A DNA stretch of 64,000 bases from Rhexocercosporidium sp. MPI-PUGE-AT-0058 (GCA_020746875.1 JAGTJL010000001.1:4030001-4094000); one strand, 5' to 3'. Counted from the stretch's first letter, positions 1-13,345 are shown. Numbers and translations are program-made. Notes: generated by a model from the sequence alone, not told the origin.

Positions 1-712
1 TGGTGGTCCGCTCATGACGCTCGACTGGGACTGACTGTGCGAGTGTCCTCGAGATGGTGATGATCGGTGGCCTGGGGGTGGTGCGTCTGTCGAGGCGCTG
101 GATAGCGAGAATGGGACTACTCCTGCCCGTCGAGCCATGTCTGCTTCACCTAGTTGCCAATGCATTGCCTCTGCTGCTCTCCAAGGAACAGCCATCTCCT
201 CTGCAACCTTCGACCACATTTCTGGCTTGAATCTGTCTGAGGTTAGTTCTCTGTAGACGATGGGAGGTGGTATGAGGTTGTCATCAACGCAATTTGGGTT
301 CTGATGGGGATTACTACCTCTCGTAGAGTCTTGCTAGCTTGTTCTTGCGTTCTTCGTCCCATTCACTCCTTCGTTCAAGGTAGTTCTGGTAGTGAAGTCG
401 ACAACTGATTGCACTACGCCCCGGGAGCCTCTTTGAGATGTCCTCCCATTTCATGCCACCCCCTCTCAGGTCAATGATCAGAGCGTCCTCTTCTGGGGAC
501 CATTTACTCTGCTTCTTGGCAGGGGATTCTGCTGGATGGGGAGGCATACTGCGCTTGCCACCGGCGCCAGGATTGGCGAGGGCATAGGAAGGAGGCTCCG
601 GGTGTCCACTGGTCGACGGTACGGATGTTGATCGCGTGTGGTGTCTATGGGAGGGCGGAGATGACGCAGACTCATTAGAGTCCGGAGCCTTGAGGAGGAG
701 GGAGATATCCAC
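1..712 (-). CDS. Myb/SANT DNA-binding domain protein, 3' end off the window
   Basis: Likely nuclear transcription or chromatin factor. Exon 1 is 318-712 and exon 2 runs from 232 to the left edge; the 85-bp intron (233-317) has a CTAAC branch site and CAG acceptor and keeps frame. The first ~70 residues are Ser/Pro/His-rich and disordered, then comes a basic KKQSKW stretch. A SANT/Myb repeat follows at about residues 70-115, with spaced Trp and the GGGMKWEDISKRLPGR turn typical of fungal Myb proteins. A second, more divergent repeat spans the splice junction (WSKVAEEM...WRAAEAMHWQLGE). The visible C-terminal part is Ser/His-rich. The start at 712 is the first Met of the frame and the domain follows it sensibly. 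Which fungal Myb this is cannot be told without the missing C-terminus. Family assignment is firm; target genes are unknown. Confidence 0.85.
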
Positions 713-3700
713 GGTGACGGTGTGTAGTCGCCGGTGCCGTTCACGGCTGACGATTCATATGCAAAGAGCGGCTTGGTTGTAGGGATTGTATTTTGCCGTG
801 TAGATCTAGATCTAGATCGTGGGAGGGATGAATGGGAGGGATGGGAATGTAAGATGAGGCCCAGTCGATAGTACAGACGGCTTCTGAACGAGTGTTTGGA
901 GGCTGGGGATGACTCGTTTGTCCGCGTTTTGTCGAGAAGAAGAGATCGACTTCAGAAGCGAGTAGAGTGTGAAAGCTGAAAGGAACGTCGTTGACAGTTG
1001 AGATAACGGTCACCAACTGACGTGAAACGAGGTAGTCACTTTTTGGAAGGCTTGATGATCCAGGGCGTTCGGCAGAGAGAATCTTGAGACGAGGCACTTC
1101 CGACGAGGACAGCGTTCCTATTTCAGGCCCTCAGAGTTAAGAAGCGTGGCTCGCGTAGATCATGACAGCAATCCATGTGATTGGCAAGAGGACGTGTGAG
1201 AAGCAGCCAATCGCAAAAGATGAGACGAGAAGAGGAGAGCAGAAGCAAGTGCCAGCGCCAACGGAACAACACGTCAAGAAGGTGCTTGAGCTTGATGAGC
1301 TACAAGCTTGGAGGGACAAGGAACTTGTTCGAACTGGAGATCTCCAAGCGGTACATGGGAGTGAAGTATACGGACTGTCGGGAAGATGCGCGATGCATAT
1401 GAAATGGAATGTACCATGGTGGGGGAAGCAGCAGCAGGGGTTATTTAGTGTGGAGGAGTTGCTACTAGGGGCTTAGGGCGTGGCCACGAATTCATGCATG
1501 AACCTGAACCTGAACCTGAAGGAATGCTGGAATCATGTGTGCTTGCTACTCTGCTTGCTTTGCTTTGGCATCTCCAGCCCAAAAAGATGGCGCAGAGCAG
1601 TTGGGGGTTGGGTAGGGCAGCACAGCGCAGGCAGGGTAGTGCTCGGAAATGTTGGTTGAAACCTGCCGTGGTGGTGTTGAAACTCTTATATGGTCCCAGA
1701 CTTCTGTGCAACCCCTCGAGTCCGTTTTGGGCCTATGTCTGTGCGCAATCTCAACATCACAGACGTCTATTGTTGCATTGTAACGCTGCTGAATCTGATT
1801 GTTACTTTTAAGACGAAGCTTGTCGGCCCCCAACTGTGGTATTCATGGGTTGGGTAGTCAGGGCCCAGGACAAGCAAGCCAGTAGGCATGACCACCAAAC
1901 ACATCAGATCTTGGATTGTCGGCTTGGGCCAACGAACTGGCGGTCAAAGGGGCAAGGGTGGCACTTCAAAGCTGCAGGGATCAAGGTATGATCTTCATGG
2001 CTTGCAGCGCTTCGACGAGGCTGTCATGAACCACGATCTTCGTTGTTGCTGGAGCCGGGGAGGGGTCGCCGAGTTGAGCGAATTGTCAAGCCACCCCACC
2101 ACTGCGTGGGTGGCTGAAAATGGACGCCATGCTTGCACATGGCATCCGGTTTGGGGAGTGTCTCCGAATAGAAATCATGGACGTTTGGTGCCTAAATAAA
2201 GCAAAATATTTGCTGCTGCTGCTGTTGCGTTGTCAAGCAACCGAGAGGGGCACAACAATACAATTCTCCTTCGTTTGCGTCGGGGGTCGGGGCCGGGTCT
2301 AGCTGCCCAAACAAAGACCACAATCAGCGTGTGCCTGCTCGATATTCATTGTCCCATACTTCCGCAGCGGGACTTCACATCGTGGAGATGGCGGTGTAAA
2401 TGCGCCAGCGCTGGCGACCGACGACCATGACGGCAGCGCAGACCAGCGAAGTGCTGTCCGTGGGTGGGAAGGGAAGGGAAGGGAAGAGGAGGAGCCGAGT
2501 AGGAAACCTTCTCGAAATTCTGGCGGGACTGGGCTTCCCTGAGTAAGAAGCGCATCGGCGGATGGCAGACTGACTAAGTGTACATGTATGCAATAGTAAA
2601 GGATCGGTGCTAGTACTGCAAGAGTGGCTATGGAATTTCTTGCGGAGACGGCGTTTGTAGAAACGCGAGATGAAAATAAAGATGTCTTGGCGAGCCCCTA
2701 CGGAACTCTATCCATGGTAGCGGTGAGCTGTTCGAACCACGACGGGTTTTAGCTCTTTAAGACTCAATAGACAGTGTCATCGCACTGCAAGCGCACTTGG
2801 GCCCTACTGGAACCTAGAAAGCGAGTATCAGACGAGGTGGCTGACAATAGCCAATAGCCTGGCTGGGTTCGGAGGTTGGGTTTGGGCTTGAGGGGGCTAC
2901 GCTACCTACCGCTACTTGGTGGGCTGGTAGCGAGTCGTTGCACGGCTTGCAGCCGATGCCGTGTTGAACTTTGCCCTAACTTTGCAAAGTTAGAAGACCA
3001 AATAACGTCCTGCTGGCCGCCTAGTACTGTATGCCGTGCATTAGCAGACCGCATTATTGGGGATGCCCGTGCTGTGCTGCTGCCATTGTCATTGTTCTCA
3101 TTCGAGCCGGATGTACAGAACCAAACCCAGCCTTCTCATGGCATTTGTGACAGGCACGCGGTGATCATCCTGCAGAAAGCCGTTATGGAGGCTCGTCCGT
3201 TTGTTGTGGGAAATGACAATGGCAATTGTTGCCTGCCTGCCTGCCTAAGCCTGGACATTCGAGAAGAGCGGTAAACCGTGACGAGGACCTCCACAGAAAG
3301 TAGTAGACTGGCAGAAAAGCCTAGATCTGAGTTTTAGTTTCTAGTTGCAGAATAAGTGCTCTGCAGCACCCCCGAATTAATGCCTTATTATAGCCACGAT
3401 CCATCGTCACTTAACTTGCCTCACAGCCGTCAAAGCCGTCATCAGATGCGTTTCTTGCCCCACAGTATTCGCAAGAAAGACCAGACAAGAAACGGAAGTG
3501 CCAATCGTGACGCTGGCTATAGTGTAGGTACTTATTCGTTACTAGGACGGAAGGAGACTTTGCGCATCCGGGCCCCCTCCAAGACCCATCCCCCAACAGC
3601 CTCCAACTATGGAGCAAAGCAAACGGCAATGTCCACAAACAGCCGGATCGATCATAACATATATTGACCCGCTACCAATGAGATATTAATATCTGATCTT

Positions 3701-5253
3701 TTGGGATGCAATTCCGGTAAGCAGTGGGGAAGACTTCTCTTGACCACGGCAAAGCGCATCTTCGAGATGCCACTCACTGCGTGATCGCCGGCCAGGCTTT
3801 CAGGGCTGGAGAGTGGAAGCAGCGTCTCAAGACACATGATGTTTGAGCGGTGAGACGATGATGCAAATGGAACCAAATCAAATCAGAGTCAGGAAGGAAA
3901 GCGGCGGCTGCGCAAGGTTCTGGGGCCCTCTCGGGAGTGAACAACTACATCAACAATGTGCTGGACACAGGAAGCCATGTCCAGTACATGTCTTGTACCC
4001 ACATGCGACCAACCTGTCAAGCGTTCGAGGTCATCACTGACAATGGTCGGGACTCAGGGCTTATGGCAGGACAAGGCAGGGCAGGACAGGCCAAAGCAGG
4101 GTGATGGTCAGCCTCGCTGCAGGGACTGAAGATTTCAATGCTCAGTCCCGCATTTGGGGGAGGCATGGATGACAGACCAATCCCAGAATAGAAAATTTGA
4201 TTGATCTGCAAACGAGGCAATTGGCCAATGGTGAGGAGGGGGTGAAGGAAGCGTTGTGGGCATGAGCCCTCTTTCCCGCCTGAGCGCCGACTCATGAAAC
4301 CGCTGCGAGAAGTACGAGCTGACACCTCAGCCAGACTCACTCATGCTTTTGTTTTGGTCAATGGGAGGTGAAGCGAACGTGGTTGGGACGACGTCGTATT
4401 GACTAAGAACGGGACGGGTGCATTGCGTGGCAAGACAAGACAGCGGGAGAGACAATGCAAGCAAAGAAAAGATTCTGCATGCTGTCATGTCAAGAGGACG
4501 AGATGTCGTTGGGCTCTGAGAGATCGCCTTATCGGTACCAGAAAGTATCATCTGTGGCTGGGCAAGGGGTGGGTGAGGTGGGTGAGGTGGCTGAAAGTGC
4601 GCAATTTAGAATCTCGGCTGCCACCCCGAAAACACACAAAGGATCGATTAAGGGTGAGGATCCCGTGATTGTCACAGGGGTTTGAAGATTGGAAGCGGTC
4701 CTTAACGCGAACTACTTAATGATATGACGTATGAGTACTTTGTCCTTGATAATATTAAATAATGAACGGATTTATACGAGTGAGGTGAGATCTTCGCAAG
4801 CTGCCCCCGAAAATAAAATCGTGTTGGGGAAGAATTCCAAACGTTCTCGAAGGTGAAGCTCCAACGTTCCAGGTTTTGCCGCTAGTGAGATTGTGAAGAT
4901 GAAGCGCCCGCGACCCTACAGTACAGTACTGACTGGACTGAACGAACGGTGGTAAATCTGAAGCCCAGTCCCTCCCAGACAGCCAGCCAGCCCTGTCTTT
5001 TCTGACGAACTCCAGCACTGATCACATTCACATCTACCTGATCTCTATGCGCCGCGTGCTCCAGACATCTCACAGGGATTTCCGATAATCCTGTCATCCT
5101 GTATCCACAGTCCAGCAGGCCGAAATTCTCCTCCCGACGAACTACAGACCTAAAACGCGTCAGAATCCAGCACCCAAAACATTCGAGTCCCCTTCTGTCA
5201 GAACACCTCGGCCATCTCCCATATCAGATCAATCTTGCGAGCGCACAATCACC
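713..5253. other. gene-poor intergenic stretch
   Basis: About 4.5 kb between the Myb gene and the tubulin cofactor gene. Short open frames occur on both strands (for example 741-1097 minus, 2876-3274 plus), but none shows a recognisable domain, a consistent splice pattern or a signal peptide. Small repeats are present: an ATCTAG-type palindromic repeat near 800-817, three CCTGAA units near 1500-1520, a CTG run near 2211-2226 and a GGTGGGTGA-type repeat near 4565-4590. The part next to 713 is probably the promoter and leader of the Myb gene, and the pyrimidine-rich part near 5100-5250 the leader of the cofactor gene. Confidence 0.5.
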
Positions 5254-6527
5254 ATGAGCATGCAAACAGCAGGGGACTTGCCCCTCCAGATCACCTCCGA
5301 GAACTCCTCCTCAGAGCGGCGCATCACCCCGTCATGGACCATCGGCCAGCTCAAGGCAAAGCTGGAGCCCGTCACCGGTATCCCACCCCTCTCACAGAAG
5401 CTCAGCTTGAGACTTGGTGGCCGTCAACCAATACCCATTGAGGCTGTCGATGAAGAAAATACACAGCTGGGGAACTTCCCCCTGGCGCCCTACGCTGAGA
5501 TCCACGTGAGTGTCAAGTTTCTTCCTGTCGCTTTGCGAAACATGGTGATACGCTTTCCTCCGGAGACCAATTTTCTAGTGGGCCCGTTGGGCCAAGGATG
5601 AAGTTCATGGAAATACAAATCAAGGTTAATTTGAGCAGCCAATCGTGGTTTGAGCTTGTATCCATTGTTCCTCTATTGCGGTTCGAATTGCGCCTTCACT
5701 TGATGTATCAGATATAAGAAGTGCGGGGCCGCGAACGATATCCACCTTGCTGCAAATCGATGGCAGGAGTGTTTGATCTCCTTTCTATTTTAAGACCAAG
5801 AACCTTCTAGGGGGAAGGTCAACGATCAAAAATGCAAATTCTGGCAAAGTCGGTTTCTCCTGCCGGGCAGCAGATGCCGTTTGGTGTTGATGATCCGTAT
5901 TCCTAAGGAGGATCGGTTTGATGTGCCTGACATCGGGCCGCCAAGTCCACGAGCAGAAATGCTTGCTTCATCCCAAATTTATCCCAAATGAATCATCATA
6001 CTCACTGCTCCTACCGCTAACTTTTCCACCACTTATAGGTTGCGGACACCAGGCCTCCTGGTATGCGCCCAAACTTCACGGATGCTAGCAAGGTTACCAA
6101 GTATGAGATGCCTCCGGATGAGTACGAGCAGAAGACCGACAGTGTGCTTGCGTGGAAAAAGGCAAATAAACTCGGCCGTTTTGATCCTTCCGCGCCATCC
6201 CTTGAAGAAGCAAAACTCAATGCTATTGATGCGGAGATCAGGAACAGGGGGATCGATGTTGGTAAGAGGTGCAGAGTCGGCGAGGATGATTCGAAGAGGG
6301 GCGAGGTCATGTATGTTGGTGATGTGGAGGAGATTCCTGGTGGTTTGGGTAAATGGGTTGGTGTGAAGCTGGATGAGCCGGTTGGTAAGAATGACGGTAG
6401 TCTGAAAGGCAAGAGATACTGGGGGAAGGAGGGAGATCCAAAATTTGGCGTGTTCGTCAGACCAGAGCGGGTTGAGGCTGGTGATTTTCCACCAATTGAT
6501 GATTTGGAGGATATGGATGAGATTTGA
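5254..6527 (+). CDS. ALF1: tubulin-folding cofactor B (CAP-Gly protein)
   Basis: Cytosolic chaperone that handles alpha-tubulin after CCT and works with cofactor E (Alp11 in fission yeast, TBCB in animals). Exons 5254-5505 and 6039-6527 give 246 residues, the family's usual length. Residues about 5-88 form the ubiquitin-like domain. The middle is helical and charged. The CAP-Gly domain lies at about residues 159-230 with the signature GKNDG at 200-204, preceded by GLGKWVGVKLDE. The protein ends in the acidic DDLEDMDEI; a terminal DEI is the tail known to matter for cofactor B self-inhibition and cofactor E binding. The single intron is 533 bp, about ten times the local norm, with donor GTGAGT and acceptor TATAG. 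The codon joined across it is in frame and continues the family sequence. Confidence 0.94.
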
Positions 6528-7388
6528 GGCATCATGACTTCGAATTCTTAAGGACCATTGAAGTCTGGACGAAAGCTGTCGTAAAAGCTAGGGCTTGATT
6601 GCCAACCTCAAGCAGTTCTACTTACGTAAACGTGGCAATGAAAGCCTCCTTGGCTGCTGCCAGGAAATCAACATACAATCAACGTTGTTCTCAGCAATTT
6701 CACCACCTGTTTATACTGATATCAACTCGCCTCCAGTGCTTTTCAGAGACGAGATTGATGTAGCCTGTCTACGCCACGTGACCTCCGAGCAGAGCACCCA
6801 TCAAAGTTCGGCTTGAGTTTAATGCCGCCACTTTCCCCTGTGAAGCACCACACTGATTCTCCAAGTAGATCCTATACCATTCACATACGATACTTGTTAG
6901 CATCTGCTTCACATCATCTACTTCCCTGCTTTGCATTTAATCGGCCGCGCCTTCACCCCTGCCGGTTGACTCAGTTGATACATATGCGTCATCACCAACA
7001 CCTTTCGAGAGAAGAATAAGGCGTAGGAATTTGTGCAATGTGTCCGATCGCCCTAAGCACTAGCACCACTATCAGAATGAAAGTTAATCTATCGGACAGT
7101 CACGTGTATAGCCGAGAGTAGGTAGCGAGAAGAAAACAGGGTCAGGTAGTAGTGGTGTACTGATCAGAGAGTGCCAACAATATTTACACAGCTTCCCCCA
7201 CGGCTTTTCAAAAAAAGAAACCCCTCCCCTCATTCATCAGATCACCAAACCACCACCCCCGAAAGAAAGGTCTCTTTGAATGTACTGTGATCACAGCGTG
7301 CATCCCAGCTTGAAAAATCAGCTAAGCTTGTTCGAAACATCAAAGTTAACTTACAGTAGGGCTTGTGTTTGACGCACAAAGGATTTAT
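6528..7388. other. intergenic
   Basis: Between two convergent gene ends. The short open frames at 6595-6816 and 6813-7019 have no recognisable content. A CACGTG E-box-like hexamer lies near 7102. No gene is supported. Confidence 0.5.
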
Positions 7389-7846
7389 CTAGCAACGGTC
7401 ATTGTTTGGGTCGGATCTATAACAATGTCAGTATCATCCGGCAGTGTTCACCTCTTCATGGCGTAGGTAAGATGGAGATAAGTTCCTAAAAGCTTACCGG
7501 AAGAACCAATCGGCGGTGACAGTTTGGCCTCCTCGGAGGCAACCATTGATCTCGTTCACGAGCCTCCACTCGAGTCGGCTCCTCTGAGGGCGAGGCCACC
7601 TTGTCCTTGCCAAATGACTTGGAAGTCGACCTTCATGTTTCCGTTGGGAAGATTGGCACACCAAGTCTTCGATTGCCCCTGGTTGAAGTATCCAGCAAGT
7701 TGTCCATTCTTGCAGAGATCGATTGCAGCCCCACGCGCGGCATCACTATTTGCCGTCCAGCCCCACGTCTCGCCGCTGGTGTAGCAGCCTACGGAGACTG
7801 TGCTAGCAATGGCAGCAAGCGTCAGGAGAGTGTTTGCGAACTGCAT
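7389..7846 (-). pseudogene. small secreted six-cysteine protein with a one-base frameshift
   Basis: The reading frame opens at 7846 with a clear signal peptide (about residues 1-19) and a mature part starting GCYTSGETWGW. It then has two further cysteines and VDFQVIWQGQGGLAL, a pattern seen in small secreted fungal proteins. The frame breaks near 7570-7574 and stops at 7556. In the neighbouring frame the expected second half continues without interruption (LVNEINGC, then TVTADWFFR). It crosses a normal 81-bp intron (7417-7497) and finishes as RSDPNNDRC before TAG at 7389-7391. One base is missing at the break, exactly where another family cysteine would fall, so this is a recent loss of function or a sequence error. 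The cysteine pattern resembles the Y3-like glycan-binding secreted proteins, but that link is from memory and tentative. Role outside the cell is unknown. Confidence 0.65.
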
Positions 7847-10593
7847 GGTTGGGGAGCGAAAGAATGTCTGGTTTGGAGATGTAATGATGGCTGGAAGGAA
7901 GTGATCGATCTGTGATGCTGGATGAAGAGTGAAGATACAGCGACTTCGAAGCTGACTTTATAGCTTTTTTGCGATCAACAGCCAAGGCAGATGACGATTC
8001 AAGAAGGAAAGAGCATGAGAAAGGTACAGAGCAATCCTACTCTTGAATACTACCTTTCGGATCAAGAATTGCAGATGCTGAATGGTGGCACAGATGATAC
8101 CGGGCTCAGGAAGTTCGGATCGCGACTTCTGTGAGCAGGTGCTCGTTAGCCTTTATTTTTTTTGCGAGCTGGCCAATCTCTGTTTATTAGTTTCTCGACT
8201 TCACACTAGATTGATATCGCTGACGTGCCCAGCCTTGGGTCAATTCATTGTGCCAAGCGGGCGCTTTCTTCGAGCAAATAACTGTTTTGTTGTTGAGATA
8301 AGGCATTCCAACAACTTTTCTTTACTGTAGTGCGGTGCGGGACCTACCAAAGGTGTTCCCAAAGAAAATATCAAGTGGTCTTGAGAGAGTTTACCGGTTT
8401 CTTCGTTGTTGACGGTTGATTTGGATCAAAGCAGGAAGTGACTTGAGGTCACTATCAATCTACATCGCTAATCGACTCCTCGGGGTGCCCCTGCTATGAA
8501 CCACAAGATATTCGGTGGCAACTAAGACTTGTGGCCAGGCGGAAGGCATGCAGGTAAATTAGTATCACCTATATGATCCATTCGCACACACGTGGTTCAA
8601 AAGTATGGGTGAGGGTTCCCCTCTCCAAGAACCCTGCTCCGAAGCCTCCTATCATTGACCATGATCAGATGTAGTTTCTAGCTGAAAGATTGAGGAAACG
8701 AAAATTGGCGAGTGGGGAATAAGCAACAAGAGGCATGATTGCATTGCATTGACCGAGAAAGGATCTGAACCCTTGAACACAGTACCAAGATATCCCCGCA
8801 CTATTCTACAAGGTCTTGACGTTGAATCGTTGACGATTTTTTGACGATAGCCATCTGTAGAAAGTCTAGATTGTGCATTTCCTTCCTTGGCTCCCAACAG
8901 AGACCACATGTGGCGAGATTTGGTCTCTCTTCCTCAATTCCCGATGTGCAATGCATACTGGAATTGATTTCTTGAGACGTGATTTATGGTCCATTCTACC
9001 AAGAAATAGCAAGTTAAACGTTCCTCGAAACTTCCTGGCCTTCTAGGGACGTCGAGCGCCCCCTCCATCAGGTACTAGGAAGGCAAGGTTAACATGCGGT
9101 TCGTGCCGCAACCCCTCGGGAAATGGGCGCCAGGACCTTGGCGGCCGAACAAGCTGGTCAACCATTTGTCTCAATCTACGACAGACAATACTAAATAAAG
9201 CTGCCGAAGCGAGGCTGGGGAACCTCAATTCTACCATCTGCTAGATGAGGAGAGCAGCGATTGACGAATAGAGTGGCAAACCGGGAACCAGGAATCAAAT
9301 CTCCAAAACCCAAGGGGCCGTAAAGTCCGAAGGTCCGGACGTGGTGTGATACTCGGATATACTTTACTCTTCCGTTTTTTCCCCCGGAAATGCTTCATCT
9401 CTTCGATGTGCGGGATAACTTCGATATCCGAGCCTCGCCTTGTAAAATCTTAGACATCGAATAGCTAATCATTGTCAATCAGAGTAGGACAAGTCTCCGA
9501 CCCTCTGGCATTACTGAAGCAAAGCTTGGCGTTTATGTGACGCAGTGTTGTGAAGGACATGGTGATGCCTCGGGAGGTTGACTCTGCAAGTATAAGGGAG
9601 GGCGCTCTGGATCATGCATTGCAATCTTAGCCGAGATTTCTCGGTGGGAGGTTGAGGTCCAGAGACTAAGAGACTGTGAGTCTGTGACTCGTGGCATCGG
9701 GTGCTTGTTTTTTAGTCAACTCAACCCGTATACTGACTTGGTAGTATGCATTCCATTGAACCGGAATGAAACTTAGCGCATTAAAGACGAAGGTATTATA
9801 TTCATGAAGGTTGGACGAGAGCTATGTTAGGAGTCCTGGGGCAAGGTCATTGTTTGACTACCTAGCATCGTCAAATGGCAATGCTTACGCTGGCAAGGGA
9901 GTACAATCCTCTTTTACCTGCTACAAGCAATTGAATCAAATTCTAATCAAGTTCATACAGGTTTCCTTCCATCGCTGCTACTATCAGATCGCTTATAGCT
10001 CATATCGAGGAATTGATGATTTGAGACATCATCACGTGACCAAACAACCCGGCTGTAATTTTGACTATGAATCATGAACTCGCGGTTTTTCTAGCCAGTA
10101 ATATACCAGGTCTGAATCCACTCTCTTGCAACCTCAAATGCAATATGCAGTAGCTCTTCTATTCCACGAAAATCACAAGAAACTTCACTAAGTGAGCTTG
10201 AAACAATTGACGGCTTGGCATCTGCAGCCTTGCGGCGATGCAACTCTCACGAGCACATCAGCACGTTGAGCCAAAGATACCTTCATACGAATCCTTCTGA
10301 TATTTGTCTAGATAACTTCCAGAGATCTAAGAACTGGCTGAACCCGTCTATCCATTGGACTCGCTTAGACTCTTTACAACCTGACGCTCACTACAAGCCG
10401 CCCACTCGTACTCTCTGATTAGGCGGCAGGATTAACCTGCCACACAAATATAACCACTTCAACACCACGACTGGATATCAAAAGTCTGACAGCGAGACTA
10501 CTTGATAATCTTATATCCTCTATCATCCTACGAGTCGTTCATCAGAGCCTCCAGCATCTTTCAACAGCCTCCCTCTCAACTAAGAACCTCAAA
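7847..10593. other. gene-poor intergenic stretch
   Basis: About 2.7 kb upstream of both flanking genes. The leader and promoter of the secreted protein lie just above 7847, and those of the DUF726 gene at about 10100-10593, which ends in CTCAAAATGG. The open frames at 8082-8330, 9043-9237 and 9811-10077 have no domain, and I regard them as chance. Nothing else is recognised. Confidence 0.5.
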
Positions 10594-13345
10594 ATGGCGC
10601 CCAACGCGTCAGATCCCAAAGATCTCAAGTTATGCCTCAATCCAGCACGTCGACGCGCACTCTCTGTCCTTATGGGCAGTATCATAGCCCACATGCGCTC
10701 CAAAATAGAAGCCTCATTCAATAGACCTCAAGTAGATGCAGCACCTCTCTTCTTCGACAGCAGATCCTCACGTGACAATTCAACCTCACCATCCCCTTCT
10801 CCCCTCGCTTCTCCCTCTCTCGACCCAGAAGCCGAAGCACGACAGCAGCGCCTAGAAGCCCGTCTCGAACGATCGCTATCCACAACAAAACTTCAGGAGT
10901 TACAAAAAAATGCCTTATTCTATTTCGACACCTGGGCTGCGGAAGTAAGAGGTCAGTTTAGGAAGACCTGTGATGGGCCTGAAGACCCTAGATCCGAGCA
11001 AAGGAGGAGAGAATGGATGTTATCGAGGAACCCAGCACCACCGCCCTACTCAGCCGAGTCATCGGACGTTAAAGACGTAGCTGCAGAGGTCGAGGCTGAG
11101 GCTAGGGAGATGCAAGAAGCGAAAGATGTGTTGCTGCTACAGTCGCTCTATCATCCTATCCCTACCCGTTTGAACACGATTTCTAAGGAGGATAGGACGT
11201 GTGTGGTTAGTTGTTTGGTGTTGATGCTTCTTAGTATGGGACATTACTCGGCGCATTCGAGAGTGCTGCTTTGTTATCTCACTTCTGCTTTTGCGCTGCC
11301 CTTGAGTGTGCTTACGAAGGAGGAGACGGAGATTGCGCAGACGCTGTTATTGGCTTCGAAGGTTCTGACGGCTGATGCTGAGACGAAGAAACGACAGGCT
11401 GAGAATGCATCGTCTCGACGGTGGAAAGTAGGACTTGCTTCCGTGGCTGGAGCGGCGGTGATTGGGATTACTGGTGGGTTGGCAGCGCCTATTGTTGCGG
11501 GTGCTATAGGAGGGATCATGGGAGGCGTGGGATTGGGTGGTGTAGCGTCATTTCTGGGCATATTTGCCATGAACGGTGCTTTGGTAGGGACCTTATTTGG
11601 AGCATTTGGCGGGAAGATGACTGGAGAAATGGTCGATAATTACGCGAAAGAGGTATCAGACTTCAAATTTCTACCTCTTGCATCTGAATGGGGTGAGCAT
11701 GGGACGAATATTGACGCTGAGACTGAGGGCAGGTAAGATTCTTTTCCCCAGTATCTCGAAACAACGCCGCAAAGTCGAATCCTAACGATATCGTGTGTAC
11801 AGGAGATTACGCGTCACAATCGGCATCAACGGCTGGCTGAACGGTAAAGACGACGTCATCAGACCATGGCGAGTCCTGGGGCGAGAGAGCGAGGTCTTCG
11901 CCCTTCGCTACGAAATGGATGCCCTTATCGCTCTTGGTACCAGTCTCGAGAACATGGTTTCCTCCTATGCCTGGTCATTCGTCAAAGTCGAGATCCTGAA
12001 ACGAACCGTCCTAGCAACTCTCTGGTCAGCTCTATGGCCAGTCTACCTCCTCAAAATGGCGACAAGTATCGACAACCCCTTCGCCGTTGCGAGGAACCGA
12101 AGCGAGAAGGCGGGTGAAGTGCTCGCCGACGCACTTATCAACAAAGCGCAGGGCGAGCGACCTGTCACATTGATTGGGTACTCGCTTGGTTCGAGGGTCA
12201 TCTATTCTTGTCTCAAGTCTCTAGCGGCACGGAAAGCTTTCGGTCTTGTTGAATCTGTCGTCTTCATTGGCTCGCCCGTCCCAAGTAACAGCAACAATTG
12301 GAGAGTGATGCGATCAGTTGTCTCCGGCAAAATCATCAACGTCTACTCGGAAAACGACTACATCCTTGCCTTTCTCTACCGCGCTACATCCATCCAATTT
12401 GGCGTCGCTGGCCTCCAAGAAATCAGTGATGTAGAAGGCATCGATAATTTAAACTTGAGCAAGGAAGTCAGTGGCCATCTACGCTACCCGGATCTGATCG
12501 GCAAGATCCTGAAGAAAGGCGGCTTTGAGGGTATTTTGGTAGAGGATATGGAGATTGAGCGAGATGATGTGACGGAAATACAATTGCTCGATGCGGAGAA
12601 TGAGAGGAAGAAGGGTTCTCATGAGCTCAGTGGCGGTCACGAGGAGGATCTGATTAGTCTGATGGACAGCCAGCCGCCTGTTGCTGAGCTTGAAGGTGGG
12701 AGCATTGGCACGGGTATGGGAGAGGGTTTCGATCGGAGATCTAGAAAGGGGCTAGATACGGATCGTGTACGGAGTGGACAAGACAACAACGAGCTTGATG
12801 AGTTGACATTTGGTGTTGCTGGGATGGATATGAATAGACTAGAGATGAAAATGGCCTCCCAACCACCACAGCAACCACCAAATCGAAACTTACAACCGTC
12901 CCACCAACCCATCGCCGTCAACCGCGAGCGTGGCGTGATGGACATCACTCAAGGCGTTTCCAGCATGAGCTTCGCGGCCCCCACTCCAGACCGCACGTAC
13001 GACTCAGATAGCAATAGCGACGGCGGTATACAAATGGTTGATAACGACTCGGATTCGGATGGGGGAGACCTCATGGAAGTCCCTGGAATCCCGATGTCTG
13101 ATGATGAAGTATATGGGCAGGAAGAGCTGCGAGATAGTGGGAAAGTAGCGATGGTTTGGGATGAGCCTAAGAGTTTGGGGGCGTTCCCGCGGGAGAGGGG
13201 TGTTGGTTCTAGCGCTGGGTCTGGGTCTAGGATGGAGTCTTTGGATACAGGTGGAAGGGTGGTTTCGGATATAGTTCCGAGAGGAGGGGGACGGGGAGTT
13301 CGGCTGCACAGACGCAAGCACAAGCGCAGGCGGGGAAGAAGATGA
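10594..13345 (+). CDS. DUF726 / TMCO4-like membrane protein with alpha/beta-hydrolase motif
   Basis: Exons 10594-11732 and 11803-13345 (70-bp intron) encode 893 residues. The N-terminal third is charged and Pro/Ser-rich with helices. Residues about 280-350 are a Gly/Ala-rich hydrophobic block (SVAGAAVIGITGGLAAPIVA and following) with several membrane-spanning stretches. After the intron comes the hydrolase-like half, LRVTIGINGWL, with the nucleophile-elbow motif VTLIGYSLGSR. The last ~250 residues are acidic, Ser/Asp-rich and end in a basic tail. The layout matches the DUF726 family (human TMCO4; yeast Mil1/YFL034W, which binds the AP-1 adaptor variant with Apm2). Enzymatic activity is unproven for the family. 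The Ser of GYSLG is present, so catalysis is possible. The start has a good context and is the first Met of the domain-bearing frame. Confidence 0.9.

Noticed and set aside
741..1097. 118-codon minus frame just upstream of the Myb gene
   Set aside because: No domain; fits the leader or promoter of the Myb gene and has no splice link to it.
8750..8850. B-box-like GGGTTCAGATCC on the minus strand, possible tRNA
   Set aside because: No A box at the right distance and no cloverleaf pairing that I could trace.
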